Assembly: GCA_902801625.1 (NCBI GenBank)
Contig: CADCJI010000003.1
Location: 1 to 64,000 of the forward strand
Source: an uncultured Bacteroidia bacterium
GTDB taxonomy: Bacteria > Bacteroidota > Bacteroidia > Bacteroidales > F082
Reading direction: 5' to 3'
DNA: 64,000 bases
Both the position numbers and the translations under genes were made by a program. Under the pieces are notes generated by a model that was not told the origin of the DNA, ran no database searches, and worked only from the letters and a program-made list of their open reading frames with translations. Each line of letters begins with the position of its first letter. The first letter of the stretch is position 1. Positions 8,484 through 16,582 of the stretch are shown one piece after another.

Positions 8484-10262
8484 TCAACGCCTGCCAACAT
8501 CCTGAACTAAGCGGACAGAACACGCAAAATTGCGAAATACAGTATATATCTCGATATCATCATGGCTGAACATGACATTATAAACATATTTCAAGCTCCT
8601 ACACACCGAAGTTTGATAACTGCCTATCGATCCTGCTTGTTCGACATACAGGTCTGACCTTCGGCCTGCTGCCGGCAGAAATATAGCCCCATAATATTGC
8701 AAATAGGTTTCCCAAACGCCTTGTTGCATGACATTGCCGCCGAAACTTGCATTTATCTGATTGACATTGTTCAGATGATACATTGAGCTGCTCCAATCGT
8801 CGGGAAGTAGAATCAAACCATTCACCCCCTCCACCTGAGCCTTGGCAAAACGGATGCCTGAAAGCGTGCTGCGATAATGTAAGATGAAATCCCATTCCTC
8901 ATTCGTGAGTGTACGCCATTGGTTTTCGATGTTTCCTCCGTTTGAGATGGCATTGTAGCCCCAATCTGCCATACCCGTCTGTTCATACAAATGGCTGTTC
9001 TCATTTCCATATGCCAAATAGTTTCCAACAATATTAATCATACTCCAGGGCTGATAGCTTATCGCACCGTGGTTATATCCACTGGTTCCCCAAGCGAAAA
9101 GGTCGAGCCAGTCGGGATAATTCTCTGACGCATATGCATTGCTTTCACCAATATAGTCAAACTGGTTTTCAGAGAAGCGCCATTCATTCAAAGAAGGATT
9201 GTACTGAAGGTTGCCTTGCGAAAACCACACCTGACGATTCTCTGCCACGGAAAACCGTCCATCAAGGGCGCCCAAAGGAGCTTCTATATACTCCAACGTA
9301 CTGAAACAAACCGTTTCCCCGTAATTGATGCCTTTGCTGTTTTTGGCATAGGCACGCACGTAGTAGGTGGTATTGGCTTCAAGTTCATTTAAGCCAATGA
9401 CGTAGTCGCCCAACCCTCCACCATCAGCATACACGTAACTGGCAATGTTGGGGTTAGGGTCAATGCCCCAGCAGGCACCACGCTCATAAACAGGTGCACC
9501 ACCATCGTCAACCACGTTGCACAAGCAGGATGCCGTCGTGACGGAAACGTCATTCATCCCGACGGTGACCACTGTCGGGAGGTTTACTTCCGCGCCCGTG
9601 ACCAAGTCCAGCACCGCACCATAGCTTGTGCCGCAAGCGTTTTTGGCATAGGCACGTACGTAATACTTCGTAAACGGCTCCAAGTCAATCAGCTTGCAGG
9701 TGTATTCGCCCAACCCGTTTTCGACATGGACAAGCCGATTGTCGTCGGTGGTGGGGTCGCCATAGTCGTTCCAGCACACACCTCGCTCCGTCACCGTAGC
9801 ACCGCCTTCATAGGTCACCGCGCCTTTCACCCTAGCCATCAGGCTGTCGATCATCAGCACTTCAAGGGTTTGCACTATAGGCAACTCCGTGGCGGTTGTG
9901 AACGTATACACCTCGCTGTACCAATCGGTCATGGCGCCAAAGTCGGCGATGTAGCAATAGTAATACAAGGTACCGGCCTCAAGTCCAGTGATACTCACGG
10001 TGTAGGACTTGCCGTTGAGCGAGGCCTGATAGTCGTCGGCTCCATGCAGATGTTCTTCCTCGCTCACCCTCAATTTCAGGCTGTTAATAAGGCCTGGATA
10101 GGCGTATTCGCCTCGGATACTGACACTATCGACGCCAATCTCGATTTTTTCCTTTTCTTTCAGAATCTGTATGGTTTGTGATTCGGGCAGCACATCTTTT
10201 TCGCATGACGAAAGCAACGCAACGGAACATAATAGTGCAAATAAGAAGATTTTAGAACGCAT
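8484..10262 (-). CDS. lipoprotein with Fn3-type repeats and C-terminal 'GNLQY' domain
   Basis: 592 residues from the ATG at 10260-10262; a TTG two codons upstream also opens the frame. The lipobox is LLCSVALLSSC. Three Fn3-like modules follow (about 30-125, 130-225, 228-325), marked by GLEAGTLYYYCYIADFG, LEPFTKYYVRAYAKNACG and LEANTTYYVRAYAKNSKG. From about residue 333 comes the GNLQY domain (FSVAENRQVWFSQGNLQYN ... SVRLV) shared with the protein at 6559-7602. It overlaps the outer-membrane protein gene upstream by 11 bp and so is the last gene of the sigma-factor operon. A surface-exposed binding protein is the likeliest reading. Confidence 0.8.
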   Translation of the reverse strand: MRSKIFLFALLCSVALLSSCEKDVLPESQTIQILKEKEKIEIGVDSVSIRGEYAYPGLINSLKLRVSEEEHLHGADDYQASLNGKSYTVSITGLEAGTLYYYCYIADFGAMTDWYSEVYTFTTATELPIVQTLEVLMIDSLMARVKGAVTYEGGATVTERGVCWNDYGDPTTDDNRLVHVENGLGEYTCKLIDLEPFTKYYVRAYAKNACGTSYGAVLDLVTGAEVNLPTVVTVGMNDVSVTTASCLCNVVDDGGAPVYERGACWGIDPNPNIASYVYADGGGLGDYVIGLNELEANTTYYVRAYAKNSKGINYGETVCFSTLEYIEAPLGALDGRFSVAENRQVWFSQGNLQYNPSLNEWRFSENQFDYIGESNAYASENYPDWLDLFAWGTSGYNHGAISYQPWSMINIVGNYLAYGNENSHLYEQTGMADWGYNAISNGGNIENQWRTLTNEEWDFILHYRSTLSGIRFAKAQVEGVNGLILLPDDWSSSMYHLNNVNQINASFGGNVMQQGVWETYLQYYGAIFLPAAGRRSDLYVEQAGSIGSYQTSVCRSLKYVYNVMFSHDDIEIYTVFRNFACSVRLVQDVGRR

Positions 10263-11070
10263 AACCAAGACCTATTTTAGTTTCCAAATAGTTGAATTGT
10301 GTGGTGACGGCCTCCAACGAGCCCACAAAGCCATGCCAATGAAGCTGAAGGCCGGCCGAGAGGTCGAGTCCCTGACAACTGAAAGCTGTGTTGCGATACC
10401 ATTGGCCTTCAGTGGTCTGCCAGCGCAGGGTTCGGTTGCCATAACCCAACCCGACACGGAGCAACAAAGGCCCCGGCAATCGCATCAGGCCGCCGGCCAT
10501 GACGGAAAGGCGCATCTTGGAGGTCTCACCGGTATAATTTGGATAATAGTTACCTTCGACAAAGCCTTCGCGGTCGCAGTCTCCGTCATAGCGGAAACCG
10601 CCAAAGCTGCCGTTGGTCATCAGGCTCACGAACCATCCGAAACGCTTCACCCGCCCCACGCTTACACCAAACGACGCTTGCGGACTGAAACTGTAGGCGG
10701 CATTGAGGGTGACAAATGTTTCTTTGGGCCAACGTTCTTTCAGCTTCAAGCTAAGTTTGAATCGCACGTTATCGTACTCGAACTCGTCCACCGCCAACTC
10801 TTTCAGCACATCCCACACCATGGTGTGACCAAAACCTGCCTTCACGTCGGCAACATCGCCTGTCACTTGTTGCAGAGGACCACGATAAGTGTTGCCGCCG
10901 TCCAAAGACACCGACAGCCGCACCAAATCGGCATCGGCACCGAGGTCGTATTCCACCACGATGGCTTTGCCGCGCGGATAGGCCCTTACGATGCTCGCAG
11001 TCTCTTGAGCCAAAGCACTTTGCAGCATCATGCCGCCAAGTAAGACCATTATCGCCACTATTCTTTTCAT
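10252..11070 (-). CDS. predicted outer-membrane beta-barrel protein
   Basis: 272 residues with a signal peptide (1-21, MMLQSALAQ). Residues 22-115 form a soluble domain (RAYPRGKAIVVEYDLG ... FGHTMVWDVL) with a segment resembling SLDGGNTYRGPL modules of Bacteroidales OM proteins. The rest alternates polar and aromatic/hydrophobic residues in strand-length runs and ends ETKIGLGYAF, an aromatic terminus typical of OM barrels. It starts 9 bp after the caspase gene and overlaps the Fn3 lipoprotein gene by 11 bp, so the three are probably made together at the envelope. Confidence 0.7.
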   Translation of the reverse strand: MKRIVAIMVLLGGMMLQSALAQETASIVRAYPRGKAIVVEYDLGADADLVRLSVSLDGGNTYRGPLQQVTGDVADVKAGFGHTMVWDVLKELAVDEFEYDNVRFKLSLKLKERWPKETFVTLNAAYSFSPQASFGVSVGRVKRFGWFVSLMTNGSFGGFRYDGDCDREGFVEGNYYPNYTGETSKMRLSVMAGGLMRLPGPLLLRVGLGYGNRTLRWQTTEGQWYRNTAFSCQGLDLSAGLQLHWHGFVGSLEAVTTQFNYLETKIGLGYAF

Positions 11071-11079
11071 TTCCTTTCG

Positions 11080-12321
11080 TTATTTCAACTTCATCGACCT
11101 CCAATCCTCAAAAGAGCCATTCGCCGATGGTCGCTGTGTCTTCATTCCTTGCAAGGCCGAGGTGCGGGCCACATTCTCGTTGATATAGTCAGCCAACTCG
11201 CCAGCCGTGACCTCACCATAGGTCTCTTTCAGCTTCTTCAACAGATAGTATGTGAATAAGCCGTGCGACTTCTCTTGGTAGGCGAAAGCCGTCTCGTTGC
11301 CTCGTGCCGCCGAAAAGGCGATGGCGTTGCCGTACAAGACGCCCGCCTTCGAGTTGACAGCCGCGCCGCGACTCTCGGCCATCATGTCGCCCTCACGGGT
11401 GGCACCGCTGAAGCATGCGTCGACGAAATACATCATCGATTCGACATCGGCCGATCCCAACTGGGCATAGAGCTCGTCCAAGCCATAACTCGACTCCATG
11501 TTGGAGCCGTAACCATCGACAGGCAACAAGTAGGAACTGCGGCTCGCTTCGTCGGGAATGCCGTGACCCGAATAATAGAAGATGCCCTTGGCCTCGCCGT
11601 GGAAGGCTTCCAAAGTGGCTTGGAGCCAGTCCACCTCGTAGCGGATATCGTTGAGCGTCGCATCGGTCACCATATGGACATTGGTTTCAGGGATGCCTAA
11701 CAGTGTGGTGCAATACTCCTTGAACACCTCACCGTCGTGGATGGCAAAAGGCACGTTTTGTTCCCGTTGGTAATCCTCGTTGGCGATAATGACGGCAAAG
11801 GTCTTGTCGTTCACCACATCGGCAACAGGGATGTCGATGTCGACATCCGAAGGTGTCACGCCATGGCTATACCGACTGATGTGGAAGGCGAAGAGTTGTG
11901 ACTCCACTTCGTAAAGCGACATACCGTCAAGCAAAAGTCCATCGGGAATTAATCCACTCATTTCATAGTACTGTCTCCTTGCCTCCTTCACCTTGTTTTT
12001 GGGAGCCATGACAATACGGAGCGTGTCGACGGAAGTCAGTGTCCAACTGCGGGTGACGTGCACGTTGACCACCTCGTAGCCGTTTTTCCTCGCCGTGATG
12101 TTGCGCACCACGTCGCCCACTTGATGTTTGCCGAAACACAGACGAAAACAGCCTTTCGAGTCGCTTTGTGTAGGTTGGCAATCGTGTTCAGAAGGCACGG
12201 TGAGCGTCACCCCGGCCATCAGGTTGCCTTGCTCGTCAATCTCAAGCACCTTGCCGTGTTGTACCATCTGGCCGTAACTCGTGGAGGCAAGCATCATGAT
12301 GACAAACAATAGCTTTCTCAT
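11080..12321 (-). CDS. secreted caspase-like (C14) protease
   Basis: 413 residues with a signal peptide (MRKLLFVIMMLASTSYGQ). Residues 20-110 read as a carboxypeptidase-regulatory-like beta-sandwich (DEQGNLMAGVTLTVPSEHD). The caspase p20 fold runs from about 175 (FAVIIANEDYQ) with the catalytic dyad visible as YYSGHG (His253) and DACFSG (Cys303), the order and spacing of the C14 family. YLLPVDG between them and SAARGNETA after them also fit. Caspase-like proteases cleave after Asp or after Arg/Lys; which one cannot be told. Most bacterial relatives are cytosolic, but this one is exported. It overlaps the anti-sigma gene by 4 bp. Confidence 0.85.
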   Translation of the reverse strand: MRKLLFVIMMLASTSYGQMVQHGKVLEIDEQGNLMAGVTLTVPSEHDCQPTQSDSKGCFRLCFGKHQVGDVVRNITARKNGYEVVNVHVTRSWTLTSVDTLRIVMAPKNKVKEARRQYYEMSGLIPDGLLLDGMSLYEVESQLFAFHISRYSHGVTPSDVDIDIPVADVVNDKTFAVIIANEDYQREQNVPFAIHDGEVFKEYCTTLLGIPETNVHMVTDATLNDIRYEVDWLQATLEAFHGEAKGIFYYSGHGIPDEASRSSYLLPVDGYGSNMESSYGLDELYAQLGSADVESMMYFVDACFSGATREGDMMAESRGAAVNSKAGVLYGNAIAFSAARGNETAFAYQEKSHGLFTYYLLKKLKETYGEVTAGELADYINENVARTSALQGMKTQRPSANGSFEDWRSMKLK

Positions 12322-13094
12322 GGCTGCACCTCCTTTTCCAAACTGATGAGCCAGGGCTCTGTGGCCGAAGGCCTGTAGATCTCATCCCAAGTATGATATC
12401 CAGCCTTGCTGACCATCACCCGTTGCGTCTCGTTCTGCTTCTCCAATGGAATAACAATGCGGAACTGCCCCGAGGCATCGGTGGTGGCCATAAGGTCAAG
12501 CAGGGTCACCATAGCTCCTGCGATGGGCCGACCGTTCTCGAAGTCGCACACCCGCCCAAACACCACGCCCAAATCGTTGTTGCGCCTGATGCGAAGCTTG
12601 ACGCAATGTTGTGCTTTCAGGATGGTGTCGATGGTTTGGTAGCCCTCGGCCTCGAACACAAGGTGGACTGGGTTGCCTTTCAGTCGGTAGGGTATGTCGT
12701 TGAGGAACACCGTCCTGCTTTCAGTACTGATGGAAAAACATTGCAAGGAATTGTCGGCATAATGACATTCGAGCGTGCCTTTTTTGAAAGGCAGGTTGGG
12801 AATGACAAAAGCCTTGTCTTCCATGATGTTGACTTTCATCTGTATGGGAGTAAGTAAGCACCACACCAACAAGCTGAGGCACGCCAGCAACACAAACCCG
12901 ATGATGCCAATGACATAAAAGCGTCGTTTGACATGCCGGAATCCAAGCTCATAACGAGCCATCATCAGAGCGTCCATGGCTTTTTTGTTTGAGGAGAGAT
13001 AAGCTTCCACGGCCTCTTTCTCCTCACCCGTCAGTTTACCTTCCAAGTAACAAGCCAACATCTCATCCGTGATTTGCATTGTGTCGTTTTTCAT
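12318..13094 (-). CDS. anti-sigma-like transmembrane protein
   Basis: 258 residues. The N-terminal 50 residues (DEMLACYLEGKLTGEEKEAV) resemble the cytosolic anti-sigma domain of Bacteroidota ECF systems. A transmembrane helix follows at about 60-82 (VIGIIGFVLLACLSLLVWCL). The exported part has a beta-rich region and a carboxypeptidase-regulatory-like domain near the end (GRVCDFENGRPIAGAMVTLL). Its ATG overlaps the stop of the sigma gene (4 bp), and its own stop overlaps the caspase start. The layout suggests a membrane anti-sigma that reads an envelope signal and holds the sigma factor; the caspase might act on its exported part, but that is speculation. Confidence 0.7.
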   Translation of the reverse strand: MKNDTMQITDEMLACYLEGKLTGEEKEAVEAYLSSNKKAMDALMMARYELGFRHVKRRFYVIGIIGFVLLACLSLLVWCLLTPIQMKVNIMEDKAFVIPNLPFKKGTLECHYADNSLQCFSISTESRTVFLNDIPYRLKGNPVHLVFEAEGYQTIDTILKAQHCVKLRIRRNNDLGVVFGRVCDFENGRPIAGAMVTLLDLMATTDASGQFRIVIPLEKQNETQRVMVSKAGYHTWDEIYRPSATEPWLISLEKEVQP

Positions 13095-13672
13095 AACTCG
13101 ACCCCTTTCATAATTTTGCTGACGGCACTCTTGGCTCTTTTGATCATTTTATAGACCGCCGATTCCGAGCAACCCATTTCGTCCGCGATTGTCTCAACCT
13201 GTTTGCCCACCAAAAAACCAATCAAGGCCTGACGTTCGCGAGCCTTTGGGAGCTTCTCGACCGCCTTGTAAAGCTCAAGCTTCGAGATCTCGTTGAGGAT
13301 GTCGGGGTCGTTGGTGACTGAAGTGAATTCGTCAATCAACTCGGTGTCCGACTCCTCAAGTTCGGTGGGTTGAAACGGTTTTTTCTCATTGAAGAACCTA
13401 ATGGCCACCACAGTAAGCCAAGTAGCCAACTCCGACTTGAACTCAAACTGACGCAGTCGGCGCCAATCGTCAGCCCTAAGATAAAGATAGAATTCCGTGA
13501 TGAGCTCTTCCTTCTTTACATTGGAATGGAACAAGCCCTTGGCAATATGGGCAAACATCCTGTCGCAACGGTGGAAAAAGACATACTCCACAGCCTCCTC
13601 GTCGTTGGCAAGAAGGAGGTCGACCAATTGTCGGTCCGACAAGTTGTCAAATTTCCGAAGCCGCTTCCTCAA
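13091..13672 (-). CDS. ECF-type RNA polymerase sigma factor
   Basis: 193 residues. Region 2 covers about residues 20-95 (LANDEEAVEYVFFHRCDRMF, FKSELATWLTVVAIRFF) and region 4 about 130-188 (PKARERQALIGFLVGKQVE, then ETIADEMGCSESAVYKMIKR, a helix-turn-helix). The gap between them is short, as in ECF factors. The only upstream start in frame is TTG at 13670-13672; a TATTTTTG box at 13701-13708 places the transcript start about 20 nt before it, which supports this start. First gene of a coupled operon with anti-sigma, caspase, OM barrel and Fn3 lipoprotein. Confidence 0.85.
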   Translation of the reverse strand: MRKRLRKFDNLSDRQLVDLLLANDEEAVEYVFFHRCDRMFAHIAKGLFHSNVKKEELITEFYLYLRADDWRRLRQFEFKSELATWLTVVAIRFFNEKKPFQPTELEESDTELIDEFTSVTNDPDILNEISKLELYKAVEKLPKARERQALIGFLVGKQVETIADEMGCSESAVYKMIKRAKSAVSKIMKGVEL

Positions 13673-13700
13673 AGTCGATAGATTGTGGTTTTTACGACGG

Positions 13701-13708
13701 CAAAAATA
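13701..13708 (-). promoter_or_regulatory. -7 box of sigma-factor operon
   Basis: TATTTTTG on the minus strand, 28 bp before the TTG start. Fits TAnnTTTG of the Bacteroidota housekeeping sigma factor. Confidence 0.6.
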
Positions 13709-13731
13709 AGGAAATTATAAAACTTATTGGA

Positions 13732-15087
13732 TTATTTTTCAACTTCTTTCAAAAAATCAACGATGCGCTCCAACACCTCGGGCGAAATGGTCTCCTCAAT
13801 CTCGAAATATTCGTTGGGCGAGCCCGTCTCGCAATGCTGGAAAAGATGGTTCAAGTCGGGCAACTCATGCAAGATGAGATTGGTCTTACCATTGTCAGCG
13901 ATGATTTTCTCGTATGCAGGAAGATTTTGTGAGGCAATCACTTGCAAGTCCTTGGAGCCATTCAACAGCAACGCAGGACAATTGGTCTTCACGATGGCCT
14001 CGGTGGGGTCGTACTTCAGGAAATAGTACATCCATGGCGAGGCCATTTGTCCAACCGTCTGCTCGGTCAGTTCCTCATTGAAGCCCCAACCTTTCAACAG
14101 TTGGCGCAACAGACTGTCGGCCTCTTCCCTACTGCTTGAGGCTTCGATGATGTCGAACATCTGAGCGTTAGTATTACTGTTGAATTGAACAGCTTCTTCC
14201 GGCATACCCGAAGCCCTAAGTATAGCCTTCTGCTGTTCTTTGAGCACCTCTATGCCATTCACCGAAGGGCCAGCCAAAGAAACCAGAAAAGCCACCTCGG
14301 GCCGACGCGCTGACACCATAAAGTTGATGATGCCACCTTCACTATGTCCCAAGATACCGACCTTTGAAGCGTTGATTTCCTTGCGGTTACGGAGATAGTC
14401 GAAAGCAGCCTCGGCATCGTAGGAGAAATCCATAGAGGTGGCATTTTTCACTTCACCTGTGGAGCCGCCTACACCACGGTCATCATAGCGCAACACGGCA
14501 ATGCCATGAAGGGCGCAATAATCCGCGATGACCCAGAAGGGACGGTGGTTCATCAGCTCCTCATCGCGGTCCTGCTGACCACTACCCGAAACGAGCACCA
14601 TGGCCGGAAATGGGCCATTGCCTTCGGGGATAGTCAAAGTGCCAACCAATGTATTGCCTTCTTTTTCATTGACAAAGGTCACTTCCTCGATATGATAATT
14701 GAATGGAGGCTGTGGGTCTTGGGGTCTGGCCTTTTTCTGTTCTTTTTTCTCTGCTTTGGCAAGGTTGAGCGGGAAGGTCATCCCTCTTTGCGTGAAATTG
14801 CCTTCGATACTGGAATCTTTCAAGGTGCCAGAGTATGATGCATCCATCGCGTTCATTTTAAGCTGTAATTGGCCATTTTGAAACGACACCTCGTCCACAG
14901 GAATATCAAACGCGCCTTGGGCAGGCACATCAAAAGTGGCAGAATAGCCGTTTTCAATGGACTTGATGTCGAAAGCTGTCTCTAACTTTTGTACACCTAG
15001 GTCAATCTCACCTTTCCAATAGCCCTCGATTTGGGCTTGGGATTGCAGGACAGCAAATAACAATAAGAATAAGATTTTGTTTTTCAT
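13732..15087 (-). CDS. secreted alpha/beta-hydrolase (S33 / BAAT-like)
   Basis: 451 residues with a signal peptide (MKNKILFLLLFAVLQSQAQ). Residues 20-120 form a beta-rich N-terminal domain typical of Bacteroidota hydrolases of this type (GYWKGEIDLGVQKLETAFDI). The hydrolase domain starts at about 135 with the oxyanion region LVSGSGQQDRDEE, YDDRGVGGSTG, the nucleophile elbow GHSEGG (Ser249) and a late catalytic pair (LNGSKDLQV Asp, DLNHLFQ His). An esterase or peptidase acting in the periplasm is likely; substrate unknown. Single gene, 59 bp from the sigma factor start on the same strand but with that operon's promoter upstream of its neighbour only. Confidence 0.85.
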   Translation of the reverse strand: MKNKILFLLLFAVLQSQAQIEGYWKGEIDLGVQKLETAFDIKSIENGYSATFDVPAQGAFDIPVDEVSFQNGQLQLKMNAMDASYSGTLKDSSIEGNFTQRGMTFPLNLAKAEKKEQKKARPQDPQPPFNYHIEEVTFVNEKEGNTLVGTLTIPEGNGPFPAMVLVSGSGQQDRDEELMNHRPFWVIADYCALHGIAVLRYDDRGVGGSTGEVKNATSMDFSYDAEAAFDYLRNRKEINASKVGILGHSEGGIINFMVSARRPEVAFLVSLAGPSVNGIEVLKEQQKAILRASGMPEEAVQFNSNTNAQMFDIIEASSSREEADSLLRQLLKGWGFNEELTEQTVGQMASPWMYYFLKYDPTEAIVKTNCPALLLNGSKDLQVIASQNLPAYEKIIADNGKTNLILHELPDLNHLFQHCETGSPNEYFEIEETISPEVLERIVDFLKEVEK

Positions 15088-15092
15088 AAACT

Positions 15093-15154
15093 ACGGATTA
15101 CACGGATTTTACGGATTAATTATAACTACGAATTTCACGAATCACACGAATGAA
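15093..15154. repeat. degenerate 9-bp tandem repeats (ACGGATTNN / ACGAATNNN)
   Basis: Three 9-bp units ACGGATTAC, ACGGATTTT, ACGGATTAA, then eight spacer bases, then ACGAATTTC, ACGAATCAC, ACGAATGAA, in the gap before the hydrolase start codon. It looks like a dispersed short-period repeat; I see no coding function. Confidence 0.7.
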
Positions 15155-15204
15155 TTTGGCTACTTCGCAGCTGATTACACGAATTGCCAACTACTAACTA
15201 ATAA

Positions 15205-15399
15205 TCACGGGGTCATAGGATTGTCGTCGCTCGTATAAAGCAGCATGGCGATGAAACCTATCGAAAAAACCATTACGAAACACACGCCGAACCAAATCCA
15301 AAAAGATTTACAACGGTTGCGGGCAATCAAGCCACCCGCTACAGCTTGCAGGAGGTAAAGGAATACCACGAGAATAATGATCCAAGTTTCTTTGTCCAT
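15205..15399 (-). CDS. small two-helix membrane protein
   Basis: 64 residues with two hydrophobic helices, about 6-26 (WIIILVVFLYLLQAVAGGLI) and 33-56 (FWIWFGVCFVMVFSIGFIAM), joined by a short basic loop RNRCKS. This layout and the ATG followed by charged residues make a real small membrane protein likely. Family not recognised. It lies alone between the hydrolase and the RHH gene. Confidence 0.5.
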   Translation of the reverse strand: MDKETWIIILVVFLYLLQAVAGGLIARNRCKSFWIWFGVCFVMVFSIGFIAMLLYTSDDNPMTP

Positions 15400-15496
15400 A
15401 ATGCGTTATTTTACAAGGTTAATCCTCAAGTTCTCCGCAAGGAGAACCCTATTTACGATAGATTTATGTAAGATTTGTTTCCAAAAAAAACATCAT

Positions 15497-15670
15497 TTAC
15501 TTCTTCTTCCTCCCACTCTTCTTCAACGCCTCCGCGATAATCCACTGCAGCTGTCCGTTGACGGAGCGGAATTCGTCGGCAGCCCATTTTTCCACAGCCT
15601 CCATCGTCTCGGCATCGACACGGAGCAGGAAGGTCTTGTTGTTGGTACTATTTTCTTTCTCCTTTGCCAT
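15497..15670 (-). CDS. small Arc-like ribbon-helix-helix protein
   Basis: 57 residues, MAKEKENSTNNKTFLLRVDA onward, with the RHH pattern: a beta strand (KTFLLRVD), helix A (AETMEAVEKWAADEF) and helix B (SVNGQLQWIIAEALKKS), ending in a basic tail GRKKK. Arc-type proteins bind DNA as dimers through the strand. It starts 3 bp after the CPBP protease stop, so it is the last gene of the operon that begins with the SPFH gene. Small RHH genes next to SPFH proteins are a common Bacteroidota arrangement. Confidence 0.8.
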   Translation of the reverse strand: MAKEKENSTNNKTFLLRVDAETMEAVEKWAADEFRSVNGQLQWIIAEALKKSGRKKK

Positions 15671-15673
15671 ATC

Positions 15674-16582
15674 TTATCTCTCCAATGCTTCGCCCAAAGT
15701 CATCCCAAAAAGGTTTTCTTTGGAAATGCGTTTGTCATAAACCCAGATGCACAAAATGGTTATCACCATGACAATGAAGCCCGACAGGCCAGTCATGCCG
15801 TTTAGGAAGTCGTTGCCACCCAAGGTGAAATAGATGACCGTGCCACTAACTGCATTGATAGTGCCGTGCAGGATGGCTGCCACAATCATGGACTTGGATT
15901 TCAGCACGAAATACAATTCTACGATACCCAGCAGGATGCACATCAACACCATCATCAGCACGCCCCAATACGGCTCGTTCGGGTAGTTGTGGCCCATCAG
16001 GATGAGGGGAAAATGCCAGATACCCCATACGATGCCGATGAACAAGGCGGCTTTCCAAAACTTCAGCTCGCGCAAGGCATTGACGAGATAATTGCGCCAA
16101 CCAAATTCTTCGCCAAAAGAAGCGATGGCGTTGACGGTGATGCCTGCCAGCAATCCACTGAAAACAACGGAAATCAGCATCAAATAGCTAGGCATATTAC
16201 CCAACTGCTCGCGCACCATCTCTTGTTGCTCCTCGGGAACATGATACTGATTGATGAGTTGCTCGGAGTTGTATTGCAACTCCACACCTGGCATCAATCC
16301 ATTGATGGGAATGCAGAGAAATGTCATCGCTACAGGCAAGAGCCAAGCCACCACCCAAGTCCACGACACCTTGAAGTTGACCAAGCCCGTGTGGTTGAAT
16401 TTCTCCTTGTCGATGGCTTGCAACACAAGGGCCGTGATAAGCGGGAAAAACATATACACTGCGGAGAAGATCATGAGCCCCGTTGGGGTGTCCGCTCCAA
16501 TGCCGAAGCCCCAGTGGGCCACGGCAAATATCGCCCAACTGAAGAGGCAGACAATTATTGAGTATCTTTTTGCTTTTTTCAT
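15674..16582 (-). CDS. CPBP-family intramembrane protease
   Basis: 302 residues with about seven or eight hydrophobic segments. The family's diagnostic motifs are present: EEFGWR (Glu158, Glu159, Arg163), WGIWHFPL (His190) and a third motif AILHGTINA. CPBP proteins (Rce1-like, CAAX-protease related) are glutamate intramembrane proteases; bacterial members often act in bacteriocin immunity or protein maturation, and the target here is unknown. The ATG overlaps the stop of the PH-like membrane protein by 4 bp (ATGA), which indicates coupled translation. Confidence 0.85.
   Translation of the reverse strand: MKKAKRYSIIVCLFSWAIFAVAHWGFGIGADTPTGLMIFSAVYMFFPLITALVLQAIDKEKFNHTGLVNFKVSWTWVVAWLLPVAMTFLCIPINGLMPGVELQYNSEQLINQYHVPEEQQEMVREQLGNMPSYLMLISVVFSGLLAGITVNAIASFGEEFGWRNYLVNALRELKFWKAALFIGIVWGIWHFPLILMGHNYPNEPYWGVLMMVLMCILLGIVELYFVLKSKSMIVAAILHGTINAVSGTVIYFTLGGNDFLNGMTGLSGFIVMVITILCIWVYDKRISKENLFGMTLGEALER

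Noticed and set aside
12318-12857. plus-strand frames of up to 154 codons across the anti-sigma gene
   Set aside because: They are antisense to a gene tied to both neighbours by 4-bp overlaps and show no coding features of their own.
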